From Mesostigma viride (taxonomy: Eukaryota; Streptophyta; Mesostigmatophyceae; Mesostigmatales; Mesostigmataceae): a DNA stretch of 32,901 nt. The notes below the pieces were generated by a model. The model searched no databases and had not been told where the DNA came from. It was given only the letters and a program-made list of their open reading frames with translations. Positions 16,756 through 26,023 of the stretch are shown here, piece after piece. A program made the position numbers and the translations under genes. The first letter of the stretch is position 1. Each line of letters starts with the position of its first letter. The DNA lies in assembly GCA_009746045.1 (NCBI GenBank), contig RPFO01001607.1, forward strand, positions 1-32,901. The letters run 5' to 3'.

Positions 16756-19048
16756 GGGAGAGAGGCGCATCGGAGGGTTGCCCTGATCGGAGGGGGGCTG
16801 AATGCAGAAGACGAGGCCGTTTCCAAAAAGTCGAGGGGGACGGCGCTGCTGGAAGTGCACAACTATTTCAAGACGCACATGGAGGAATACTGGGATAAGC
16901 CGGAGGTGCCCCTTCAGGACCAGAAAGAAATATGGAATTTGATTCATGGGGTTTCAAGCAGTACTGAGAAGGCAAGGAAGGACGGGGAGGGGGAGGAGGG
17001 TGGTGAGGAGCGGGTTGGAGGGCGATTGAACGAGGGTGGGTTGTCCGAATCGGAGAAAACCCAAGTCTACGACTTCATCTCGGCTGTGAAGGATGAAACG
17101 GTCGCTCCGAACGACGACAGTAGATGTGGAATGCCGATTGAGGACAAGCTGGCCAAGGAGCTTGCAGAGTTTCTGGACATCGTGGCAGCGGACAAGCTGG
17201 ACGGGGAGGGAAGGGTGATGAGGAAGGGGGGGGGATCAAACAGGAAGGGTGGAGGAGTCTAGCCCGCTTTCGATTCTGGCCGTCTATCATGGCAACCGTG
17301 AAGGCCAAACACGTTCCTCCTCAGTGCTTGTATGACCTGACATACATGGCCAAGATCTTCTGCGAGGTGATGGTCCAGCTTTTCATGATCTACAACCGCG
17401 ATTTGGGGAAATACCCCGAACCACGCGACCTCGGCTGGTTGCCGATGCAGCCTTCGGAATCCGACAGCGCCCTTCAGAGGGTGGCCGATACGGTCGCTGT
17501 AGCTGCCAAGAGACTAAGGGCGGTTATCAGGCCAACGGGGAGGGACGATTCCACCTTCCCACTTGCACTGCTGGAGAGGACGGATTTTGGGACGACCCAC
17601 AAGGAGGAAACGAAATGGTGGGTCCTGATTGCGCCCGAACCCCCAACCGAACAGGCTGTGGTGCCCCAACCCGTACAGCCTGTGGCGGGGGCTGTGGTGG
17701 TGACGGGGGCTGTGCCGGAGGAAGGCCAAGCCGAACATGCCGAGGCAGAGGACGTCCAGTCGGGTCGCCAAAAAAAGGTGGGGGAGAAGCGGGAACCCCC
17801 GCGGAAGTTTGGGTCGGAGGAGCTGGCATCCGAAATCGAGCAGCAGGGCCCGTGGATTTCTAAGAAAATTTACGGGTCTGACGGGGAAACGACCTGTGAG
17901 TTCATGATGAAGACTTTCGCGTGGGAGAAAAGCGATGGGCCGACACGGTTGGCTCAAGTGGTACTTAATGCAATGGAGGGGTTCGAATTTGTTGTGAAGA
18001 GGAAGGGGGGGTGAACCAGCCGGATATCAAGAATGGGATATGGCTGCTGAATTTGGAACACCACGCGAAGCTGTGGAATGATGAGGAATTGTTGAAGGGT
18101 CGAACGGGTGCGTGGGTGGAGAAAAGGGACTGGAAGGCGGCGAAGGATTGTGGAGATTTCAATGGTGTGAAGGACGCCTGGTCGTCGTACCTAGGCGATT
18201 TCACGGGATTCTTCAACCCACCCGTGATCTTCATTGGGTCAAAGGAGCAGGTGGATGGGTTTAAGGTCCTTCTGAAGGTACTTGGGAAGCGGCCTGAGGG
18301 GGAGGATATTTCCAATCCCAACGGCCGTTCGGGCAAGGAAATTGCGGGTGCAGCCCAGAAGCGTCCGCTGGAGACGGCAGGCGCTGGCACCAAAAAGAAA
18401 CGCCGGAAGCGCGCCGCCTCGGAGACCCCCTCGGCCGAAGACGTCTCAATGGGGGATGATGAGGATGTCGGGTCACATGGGGGTGATGATGGGGAGGAGG
18501 TTGGTGATGATGGTGCCGGCGATGATGAGGGGGGCGGGAATGAGGGTGGTGATAAGGGGGGCGGGTCGAAGGACGGAGAGGGGGGGGTTCGAAGGGCGGA
18601 GAGGGGGGCGGGTCGAAGGGCGGAGAGGGGGGGGGTCGAAGGACGGAGAGGGGGGCGGGTCAAAGGGCGGAGAGGGGGGCGGGTCGAAGGGCGGAGAGGG
18701 GGGGGGTCGAAGGACGGAGAGGGGGGCGGGTCGAAGGGCGGAGAGGGGGGGGGTCGAAGGGCGGAGAGGGGGGGGGTCGAAGGACGGAGAGGGGGGCGGG
18801 TCGAAGGGCGGAGAGGGGGGCGGGTCAAAGGGCGGAGAGGGGGGCGGAGAGAAGGGCGGAGAGGGGGGCGGGTCGACCGGCGCATCGGGGGAAGGGGGGA
18901 AGGAGGGGGGGGAGGGGAGGGAGGCTCGAAGGGGAATTCGGGGGCGTCTGGGGGGGGATGTTGGGGCGTGCCGTCGACTACTGCAAAAAGCTCCTTTCGC
19001 CTGGCGGGCACGTTCGATCAAGAGCAACGGCTAGTCATCTGTCAAAGG
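16756..19048 (+). CDS. Exon D of the large gene, frame changes at G runs
   Basis: The exon starts GREAHRRVALIGGG. Its frame holds to nine G at 17226-17234, then continues in a second frame (KQEGWRSLARFRFW, later CEVMVQLFMIYNRDL) to seven G at 18006-18012. It continues in a third (NQPDIKNGIWLLNLEHHAK, then FFNPPVIFIGSKEQVDGF), then a basic KKKRRKR that looks like a nuclear localisation signal, an acidic stretch, and the Gly-rich minisatellite. After a last G run it ends AVDYCKKLLSPGGHV and SHLSK at AAAGG|GTAAGT (19048/19049), phase 1. Each frame is convincing on its own and each switch is on a homopolymer. The function is unknown. The KLLSPGGHV motif is reminiscent of a methyltransferase strand, but that is weak. 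Confidence 0.5.
18556..18875 (+). repeat. G-rich coding minisatellite, about 24-bp unit
   Basis: Units of the form GGGGGGCGGGTCGAAGG(A/G) then CGGAGA recur about every 24 bp. In the sensible frame they encode Gly-Gly-Gly-Ser-Lys-(Asp/Gly)-Gly-Glu. The G runs vary between six and eight, so each length change shifts the frame, giving Arg/Gly-rich readings in the other frames. The complementary strand reads as a proline-rich ORF, an artefact. A run of G6-G8 every 24 bp could form G-quadruplexes. Confidence 0.9.
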
Positions 19049-19167
19049 GTAAGTTAATCTGAGTGAATATGGTCGGTTAAATTATGATGTTTGCATATTC
19101 CCAAGTTTGATTTGCGATTGTAATGATAACTAATTGCGCCGCTCGTCATTGCTTGTCCCACCCACAG

Positions 19168-19984
19168 GTGACGAGTCTGAAGAGGAGCCGCCAAAGGATG
19201 ACGCGCATGGCGGCCCACCCAAAGGGTTTGAGGAAGATTCGGAAGAATCGGAAGAATCGGAACCTGAGGAGGAAGCGCCACAAAGACGTGTCACAGTTAC
19301 CGCAACCCAGCCCAAGCCACTAGACAAGAAAGTGCCACCACCAAGTTGGCAGACGTGGATGGAGAATCTGGAAGGTGGGGGGGGGGGAAACGGGTCGTGC
19401 CCCGCTCGCCTGTTGGATGTCCGGTTTCGGTATTGTGCAAGCACGGCGGTGAATTTTGCCAGTATCGGAAGAACCAATCCCAGCGCCTTGATACGTTGTG
19501 GAAGCCCACGTGGGCTGCTGATTCGGTGGCTAAACTCAATGCAGACCCAATGAAGCTGGCACACATGCCTGATTTCCACGTCGACACGTTCCTGGTGCAT
19601 GGAGTCGTTCGAAAGGTGGATAAAACGGGCGTGTGGTACGTTAAATTTTGGGCAGAAGGGTGTGACGAAAAGGGAATCTGGATTAATGGGGAGCAGGGGA
19701 CGATGCCCGCGGCAATTTTCAAGGTACAACAAGACGAGATGCGGAACTGTTTCAAGCCACCTGAGGGAACGTATTTGGAGTGGTGGATGGACAAGGGGTA
19801 CCTGGCGACCAGATCTTCCCCAGCGACCAGATCTTCCCCACGACTCCAAGAGAAGGGGGGAGACCAAGCCGCAGGGCAGGGCAAACGAAAACCTCAAGGG
19901 AAGGCTGGCGCAGATGTGCGGGAGGGGGGTGTAAAGAAGCCCAGCGGACGGGGTGTAAAGAAACGCCTGTTAGTAGGTAGTTAG
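19168..19984 (+). CDS. Exon E (last) of the large gene
   Basis: The acceptor is a textbook pyrimidine tract ending CCCACAG at 19167, with a CTAAT branch-like site near 19130. The phase-1 junction supplies GGT across the intron. The exon begins acidic (DESEEEPPKDD, EEDSEESEESEPEEE) and switches frame at about eleven G (19377-19387). It then reads LWKPTWAADSVAKLNADP, FHVDTFLVHGVVRKVDKTG and EWWMDKGYLATR, and ends basic (GRGVKKRLLVGS) at TAG 19982-19984. An 18-bp tandem duplication (ATRSSPATRSSP) is at about 19804-19839. No family is recognised. Coding confidence is high for the second half. Confidence 0.55.
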
Positions 19985-20471
19985 ATAGCTTGATCTGAAC
20001 TCGTGTACATTTGTAAAGATCGATCTGTACATCTGTCTCCAGAGCATTCACTTGAATATTCAAAGTTCAAGTGGGAATTACTGGTTGGGTTGTGCACAGG
20101 CTTGTGCACAATTTTGGCAATAATTATAATTCGTTCTATAAATAGAACTAGCGGGGTCGTGGAGAGGGTTGTGCAATTGTAAATAATCTACAACTTGTCT
20201 CACTTGCTTACCCTCCGAGTGCATGACACTATGACAAAAACAGCCAATTTTACCCCGACTTGAATAAATTTTAATAAATGTTAATAAATTTTAATAAATT
20301 TAAGCAATCTAGTAATGAAAAGTGCACGCGGAAAGCGCACCAGTGACCAAATTGCATGAAATGGTAATGATTTCATGTGGAAACGCATTCACAATGAGCA
20401 TCAATTGTCATGTATTTGTTGAAATGGCGTCTCCTCAAGTAATAAAATTTGGCATGGGTATTGTAGATTGA
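19985..20471. other. 3' flank of the large gene, no gene seen
   Basis: AT-rich DNA. It holds a TATAAATA box at 20137-20144 set in a small inverted repeat (GTTCTAT...ATAGAAC) and, further on, a tandem AATAAA cluster. A short ATG frame at about 20428 stops after 15 codons. The region ends where the truncated retroelement begins. Confidence 0.5.
20263..20300 (+). terminator. Four tandem AATAAA signals
   Basis: Four AATAAA copies occur at 10-11 bp spacing (AATAAATTTT, AATAAATGTT, AATAAATTTT, AATAAATTT). They are suitable poly(A) signals for the gene ending at 19984, about 280 bp upstream. Whether they are used is not shown. Confidence 0.45.
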
Positions 20472-22100
20472 TTGTGGGCCCCCCCTCAAGGTATTCTGCG
20501 TACCTCACCGCCTTCTTCTGCTGCTGGTGGTCGCCGTCGTCCCTCAATTACCCCACCTACCTATGAACAACGTATTTCCCAAGTCAGATTTAGTGAGGAA
20601 CCTTCTTTCGTTGTGAACCAGGCCCCTGCCCCTTCTGCAACCTTGGCTCACCCCTCCAGCAGGTCCTCACACACTAACAATGCTCCTAGGCCTCCTTCCC
20701 ACCCTGTGCCTTCAATGCCTGCTATTAACACGGGTCGTACCTCGGCCCCTGTCGGCCCTTCTGGGCGCCCTAGTGCAGTCCCCTTTTTCCCACCTGCTTC
20801 CTGGTCCTACCCTGAGACGGCCTATGAGGCTGCCCAGGTTCCTACCCGTGTGGCTGATTTAGAAGTTAATAATGATTTCAGTACCATGCCCCTAGATGAT
20901 AGGAATTATGATCATTTTGCCTATTCCTCTCTTCGTGAGCAATATACTGTCCCCTTCTCCTATGGGCACCATCCGGAAACGGTGGCTCCCTCCAGACCCC
21001 TACCCAAGACTTTTCCTATCCCTTCCTTCTATCCCGCTTATGTAGCAGTGGAAGATAGTGGCCCTATGGGAAAAACTGATTCTTCTAATCCCCCTAAGCC
21101 TCCTGCTCTTCCCCTCTTTGCCAACCTTCCTAAGCTGGATGTCAAGTCTACCCCTCAACAGTTTTTCACCTTCATTATGTTGCTCACCCAGAACACAGAG
21201 TCCTGGCAGAACCACAATAGGTGGCGCCTCTCTGATGCTGTACTAGTTCCTCATTATCTTACTACCTGCATTACTCCTGAACTTGCTAACCTCATCCAGT
21301 GTGAGTCTCTTGCCTCTCATGCCTACCCAAACTCTGTAGCAGAATTGTTCAAGCGTTTAGAGAACCATTTAGTCCCTCCCGATGCAGATTGGCAGGATAG
21401 ATTATCCTTTGGCACCTTGCAGCAGGGTACCAAGTCCTTCAAAGAATATATGAAAGAGTTTGATGCTCAGATGGTACGAATTAGGGATTTGTCGGGTGCA
21501 GAAGTACGTGCTCGCTTCCTTCAGGGCCTCAGTAGACCCTTATTGCGTGAAGTCAAGCGCCAGTTCTCTGCCTACCGTTTTACTGACCTGCCCCTCAAGC
21601 ATGTGCGTCAGCATCTTTTACGAGTAGCAGATTTCTTCTCCACACCTTCTCTTCCTACCCGTTCCCGTATTAATAATATAAGCCTTACCCCTGAGGAGGA
21701 AAACTCCTATGTAGAAGAATTAGATATCTGTGTGACTGACCTTTCAGCTCTGGATGTCTCTCATATTACCTGCTATCATTGTAAGGAAGTAGGTCACCTT
21801 AAACGTGAATGCCCCAAGTTCCTTTCGGGTGCTCCCCCTCATCCCGACGCTCGCCCTCCTCGTACCCCTCAGCGTGCTCCTATTCGTCCCACTTCAGGAC
21901 ACATTCCTTCAGCTACCCCTAGTAGGCTGAATGCTGTGCAGACAGGATCCCCAGGGTTCCCCTATGATAATCAGGCTCCCGCACCCTCTTCAATCCCTCG
22001 TGACCCTCCAGCAGTGGCTTTTCCGCCAGGGTCTTCTTCGGGGTTCGTTCCTATGGATTTGGGGGGGAGGGGAAACAGTAGGCCTGTCAGCCGGGGGTAA
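20472..22100 (+). CDS. gag: Gag polyprotein (5'-truncated) with CCHC zinc knuckle
   Basis: A 542-codon frame. The N-terminal part is Pro/Ser/Thr-rich. A capsid-like central region follows (LFANLPKLDVKSTPQQFFTF, later RFLQGLSRPLLREVKRQFS), and a zinc knuckle CYHCKEVGHLKREC (C-x2-C-x4-H-x4-C) lies at 21771-21812. The first in-frame ATG is about 80 codons in, and a TGA lies directly upstream of 20472, so the true start is lost. Gag forms the virus-like particle and packages RNA via the knuckle. At seven G (22061-22067) the sense moves to the pol frame; this may be an assembly error, decay or a frameshift site. Confidence 0.9.
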   Translation: MWAPPQGILRTSPPSSAAGGRRRPSITPPTYEQRISQVRFSEEPSFVVNQAPAPSATLAHPSSRSSHTNNAPRPPSHPVPSMPAINTGRTSAPVGPSGRPSAVPFFPPASWSYPETAYEAAQVPTRVADLEVNNDFSTMPLDDRNYDHFAYSSLREQYTVPFSYGHHPETVAPSRPLPKTFPIPSFYPAYVAVEDSGPMGKTDSSNPPKPPALPLFANLPKLDVKSTPQQFFTFIMLLTQNTESWQNHNRWRLSDAVLVPHYLTTCITPELANLIQCESLASHAYPNSVAELFKRLENHLVPPDADWQDRLSFGTLQQGTKSFKEYMKEFDAQMVRIRDLSGAEVRARFLQGLSRPLLREVKRQFSAYRFTDLPLKHVRQHLLRVADFFSTPSLPTRSRINNISLTPEEENSYVEELDICVTDLSALDVSHITCYHCKEVGHLKRECPKFLSGAPPHPDARPPRTPQRAPIRPTSGHIPSATPSRLNAVQTGSPGFPYDNQAPAPSSIPRDPPAVAFPPGSSSGFVPMDLGGRGNSRPVSRG

Positions 22101-23440
22101 CCTGGACAGGTCCTTAGATAGTACCCCAGATATTAATTTTTGCTTGCCTGTTTTTATAACCTCTGTAGGAGCTGAATCATCCCTACCACTACGTGTGCGT
22201 CCTCTTATGTTCTTGAATGGTGGTTTAACCGTCCCTCACACTGTTGTAGACCCCTTCTTGCATGCTGATGAACTCTTGAATGTCTCTGTGTTGGTAGATA
22301 GCGGTGCGGCTAGCTCCTTTGTGAGCGAGGCCCTAGTTAGACGTTTAGGACTAGTCCCTATCCCTCACACCAAACCCGTTACTGTTCATTATGCTGATGG
22401 TCGCACCAGTCATTCCCCGGGTACGGTGTCCCTTCCCATGGTTATACAAGGACGTACTGTCAACCTGACGGCCACTATAGGCCCTATCACTACCGCTGAT
22501 GTATTACTAGGATTAGATTGGCACCAGGATAATAAGATTACTATTAATTATGATACCATGGTCATTTGGTTTCCAGATAGCTCTTACTGGGTACCTGAAC
22601 GTCATTATAGATTGGAAAATTTATCCTTGGTAGATATTACTCCTCCTACACCTGTTGATCCTCCTGTAAGACCTATACCTGAAGTAATAATGTCAAATGA
22701 CGAATTACGTTCTGAATTAAAGCAAAATGGATACCTATTATGCATGTTCCTTCAGTTAGAAGTACAACAGATACCTAGCACTAACAATAGTGTGGATATA
22801 GATGTAAATACAGTGGATACAATAGGAGTAGGATTTACTGAAAATGAAATAGTAAGATACCTGGCTGTGATAGATTCCTCAAAAGTATTTGAAGAAAAGA
22901 CTCCTTCTTATCCTCCTCCTCGTTCTGTTTTACACCGTGTAGTTATCAAGGACGGTGCAGTTCCTACGCACTCTCCGATGTATAGAATGGGCCCTACCGA
23001 GTTAAAGGAACTAAAACAGATTTTAGTGTCATTATTAGAAGCAGGATTGATAGAGCCTAGTAACTCCCCCTACTCAGCTGGTGTCCTGTTAGTTCCTAAG
23101 CCAAATGGCAAGTTTCGCCTAGTTACTGATTATAGGAAGTTGAATGATATTACTGTGAAATCTAAATACCCTCTACCTCGTATTGACGATATATTTAATA
23201 AGGTTAAAGGTTCCACTTGTTTCACAGTACTGGATTGTGCGGATGGTTTTTGGCAGTTGCGGATAGCTCCTGAGGATTGCCATAAAACCGCCTTTGCTAC
23301 CCCTTTTGGTCATTACCAGTTTAGAGTAGCGGCTATGGGACTCTGTAACTCGCCTGCCTCTTTTCAAATGTTAATGAATGAAGTGCTTAGACCTGTTATG
23401 GGAAATTCTCATCTTCCTCAGGTGTCCTCTGAATCTAAAG
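22068..23440 (+). CDS. pol: Pol part 1: protease and N-terminal reverse transcriptase
   Basis: This lies in the +1 frame relative to gag. The aspartic protease shows VLVDSGAASSFVS (DSG catalytic triplet near 22300) and DVLLGLDWH. The reverse transcriptase follows: KLNDITVKSKYPLPRIDDI, the FTVLDCADGFWQLRI block that carries the first catalytic Asp, and AAMGLCNSPASFQ. A single extra G at 23440 moves the sense to the next frame before the YLDD motif. The protease matures the polyprotein; the transcriptase copies RNA to cDNA. Confidence 0.9.
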
Positions 23441-24114
23441 GATCCCTCCTTCTCCTCTGTTTCTTTATCTGAGCATGACCGTTCTTGTGCTCAAGCTTAC
23501 TTAGATGATATTCTTATTTACTCTCCTGATTTTGAAACGCACCTACGTGATTTAAAGAAAGTATTAGAAATAATGGCTGAAAATTCTTTGTGGGCGCGCC
23601 GTGCTAAAGTGCGTTCGGGTAGGAGTGTCCCATTTTTAGGGCACGTTCTGTCAGATGCCGGGGTCGCTACCGACCCGGATAAAACTAAGTCAATTCAGGA
23701 ATGGCCTACTCCTACCGACGTTAAAGGTGTACGTAGTTTCCTAGGAATTGCTTCTTACTATAGGCGTTTTATCCCGCGTTTCGCCACTATAGCAGCCCCT
23801 ATTAATCATTTATTAAAGAAGGATATCCCCTTTGTTTGGAGTAGTGAGTGTCAGTCTGCTTTTCAGTGCCTAAAATCCCTACTCCTTTCCCCTCCTGTAC
23901 TCATCCTACCGGATACTACTAAACCCTTTGTTGTGGCTACAGATGCTAGTAAAGTAGCTATAGGTGGTGTCCTTCTCCAGGATCAGGGTCAGGGCTTACA
24001 GCCAATTGAATATATCTCTAGGACAATGCTCCCTGCGGAGCGTAACTATCCCGTCCACCAGCAGGAACTCTTAGCGGTGGTGTATTGTTGCCACGCGTGG
24101 CAGCACTTCCTTAA
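23441..24114 (+). CDS. pol: Pol part 2: C-terminal reverse transcriptase and N-terminal RNase H, broken by insertion
   Basis: The frame carries the catalytic YLDDILIYS, VPFLGHVLSD, and the SFLGIASYYRRFIP thumb/connection motif. The RNase H starts at VATDASKVAIGG and includes QQELLAVVY. It is cut at 24110-24114 (TTAA) by a TTAA transposon and reads into it for 13 codons before a stop. The usual lysine- and cysteine-rich motif before FLGH is altered (RRAKVRSGRS), perhaps by mutation. Confidence 0.9.
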
Positions 24115-25835
24115 CCCTTCAATTGTGTCAACTGGAACCGCCAGAACGGACTGAGTATGGGCATCTTAGTAAGTATGAGAGTATCTAGCCAAATAACATT
24201 TTCTGGCCCACCCTTGGAACCAAGGATGCTTTTATATCAAATAACTTTGGGGTCATGTCATTGGTCACATATCTATGCCCCACAGCTGCTATAAATAGCA
24301 CCCCCCCAAGGGGGTACGGTGCATATGGGGTTCAAGAGATATATAATGCAATATGGACCATTTCTCAAAATCTGCCGACCCTGGCCCTTTGAGGGGAGTT
24401 TAAGATAATCACAGGCATGCCATAGATGCATTCACAACATGACATGCCATAGAACTGCACAGGCTAGCTAGCATACAGCCCAAAATAGCTCAGACCGTTA
24501 TAACGGGTGCAGTTATTTTGGGGTGTCTTGCTAGCATTACCGTATAGGCATTCAATTCCAACGTGGCACAAAACATCATAGATGGCCACACATGGATTCC
24601 CAAACACATTTCCAGCTTTAAAGTCACAACATCATGCTATACAACAAGTATAAAGCTTGTGCCAAGGCCCCAAACCAAGCGTATAACGGGTTCACAAGGA
24701 GCTACATTATCAATGCATCCAACACACTGTAAAGCAATTCCAATGATTGGCAATGATAGAAAAAACAAAAGAACTAACCTGGTTATGCTTCCATGCAAGC
24801 AGGCCCTGGCCATTCATGTTTCTTGCATGCATTATGGACGCACAAGCAGAAGGATAACTTGGGCCAGCAAACCAAGAAGCAATGCCTACAGTAGAGCTGG
24901 CCAGAAAACCACTTGTCTCGCTATGTCTGTGCAGGGAAAAGCATCCCGTTATCAAGCCCACCATGTTTAGAGACAATACCAAACGCTACTTCACTGGTTT
25001 CGTTGAAGCCTCAGCTAATAGCAATCAAATCTGGTCCAAAATCTGCGTGACATAGTGGTATTCCCCAACCATCACAAGCGAACGCGTACAAGCACTAAAG
25101 CAACAAAACGACAAGCAAAAACCATCGATTACATGTCTACAACTAGTTTATAAACGATAGGACGACTTGGTACTGTAATGTATAAACGCTAACACGTTAA
25201 TACGTACCAGGTCGAAACCGCAGATTACCTGCTGTGCGGGAGCCATCACTCCCACCTCACGGACATAGCCTCGAACCTTTCCTGGCCGTCATCGCTAATA
25301 AAACATGTCAAGAATAACGTAGCAAGTCTATCCACGCGCAAATATATGGACGTTTGCTGCCGAACAACAGGTAGCATACGCACTGTCACCGCCTGACCGC
25401 TGACAGGATCTGCCGCACCGATTAGAACCTAGAGACATACTTGCGCACATCCAGACGCTTCACGGCCAGAGATATAACCTTTATAACACTCAAGGATAAT
25501 TACTACAAGATTTGAGTTCAAAATTCCAAGCCATGCTCTCGTACCAGTCATTTGCCTGCACCGCCATAGCCGCGGACGTCAATTATTTTCATTCACGTCG
25601 GTCCCGTTTGACCATGGTACCCCCCCAGCTTTGATTGAGTATATCTCCCTGGCCAGTTGTCCAAAGTACGGTCTGAATAGTGCCAGGCAAAGCTTACATC
25701 TAGATCTTTCGATCCCCCCAGGTTTGACCGTTGAATTATTATTGGCGCGGCGCCTGGTTCTGCCACAAACTCAGTCCGTTAGAGTGGCGCGAGTTCAACT
25801 GGCGCCACGAAAACGGACTCAGTACAAATGAAGGG
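24115..25835. mobile_element. Non-autonomous piggyBac-type element, 1721 bp
   Basis: It is flanked by TTAA on both sides (24111-24114 and 25836-25839) and has inverted ends CCCTTCA and TGAAGGG. Sub-terminal repeats AACGGACTGAGT (about 24148) and its inverse ACTCAGTCCGTT (about 25769) are present, with AACGGACTCAGT near 25812. Removing the element with one TTAA rejoins the RNase H frame. No open frame resembles a transposase; the longest (24563-24970) is unrecognised, so mobility would need an external transposase. It shares a 19-bp block and terminus design with the 404-bp MITE at 9038. Confidence 0.88.
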
Positions 25836-25839
25836 TTAA

Positions 25840-26023
25840 AGGTGCTCAATTTGATGTCTGCCTGAATGAACCCTGTGAGCTAGATCCTTATAGGTTAGTT
25901 ATCCAAACGGATCATCGTCCCCTTACCCATCTTCTCTCCCAACCCAACCTTACCCCTCGGCAAGCGCGCTGGATGGAATTTTTAGCACAGTTTTCCCCTT
26001 TTAAACTTCAGTATGTCAACTGA
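25840..26023 (+). pseudogene. pol: Pol part 3: RNase H C-terminal part
   Basis: Directly after the transposon the pol sequence resumes: FDVCLNEPCELDPYRLVIQ, the catalytic Asp in TDHRPLTHLL, and QARWMEFLAQFSPFKLQYV. It ends at an in-frame TGA at 26021-26023. A missing base here would lead into the following frame (KGVDNIVPDALSR), the usual link between RNase H and integrase. This break is not on a homopolymer and is probably true decay. Confidence 0.85.

Noticed and set aside
17514-19027. Proline-rich ORFs on the minus strand
   Set aside because: They are the complement of G-rich coding sequence and the minisatellite; the plus strand has better amino-acid composition and splice signals.
24563-24970. 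A 135-codon ORF in the TTAA element as a transposase
   Set aside because: It has no DDE/DDD-like spacing, no resemblance to piggyBac transposase, and is too short.
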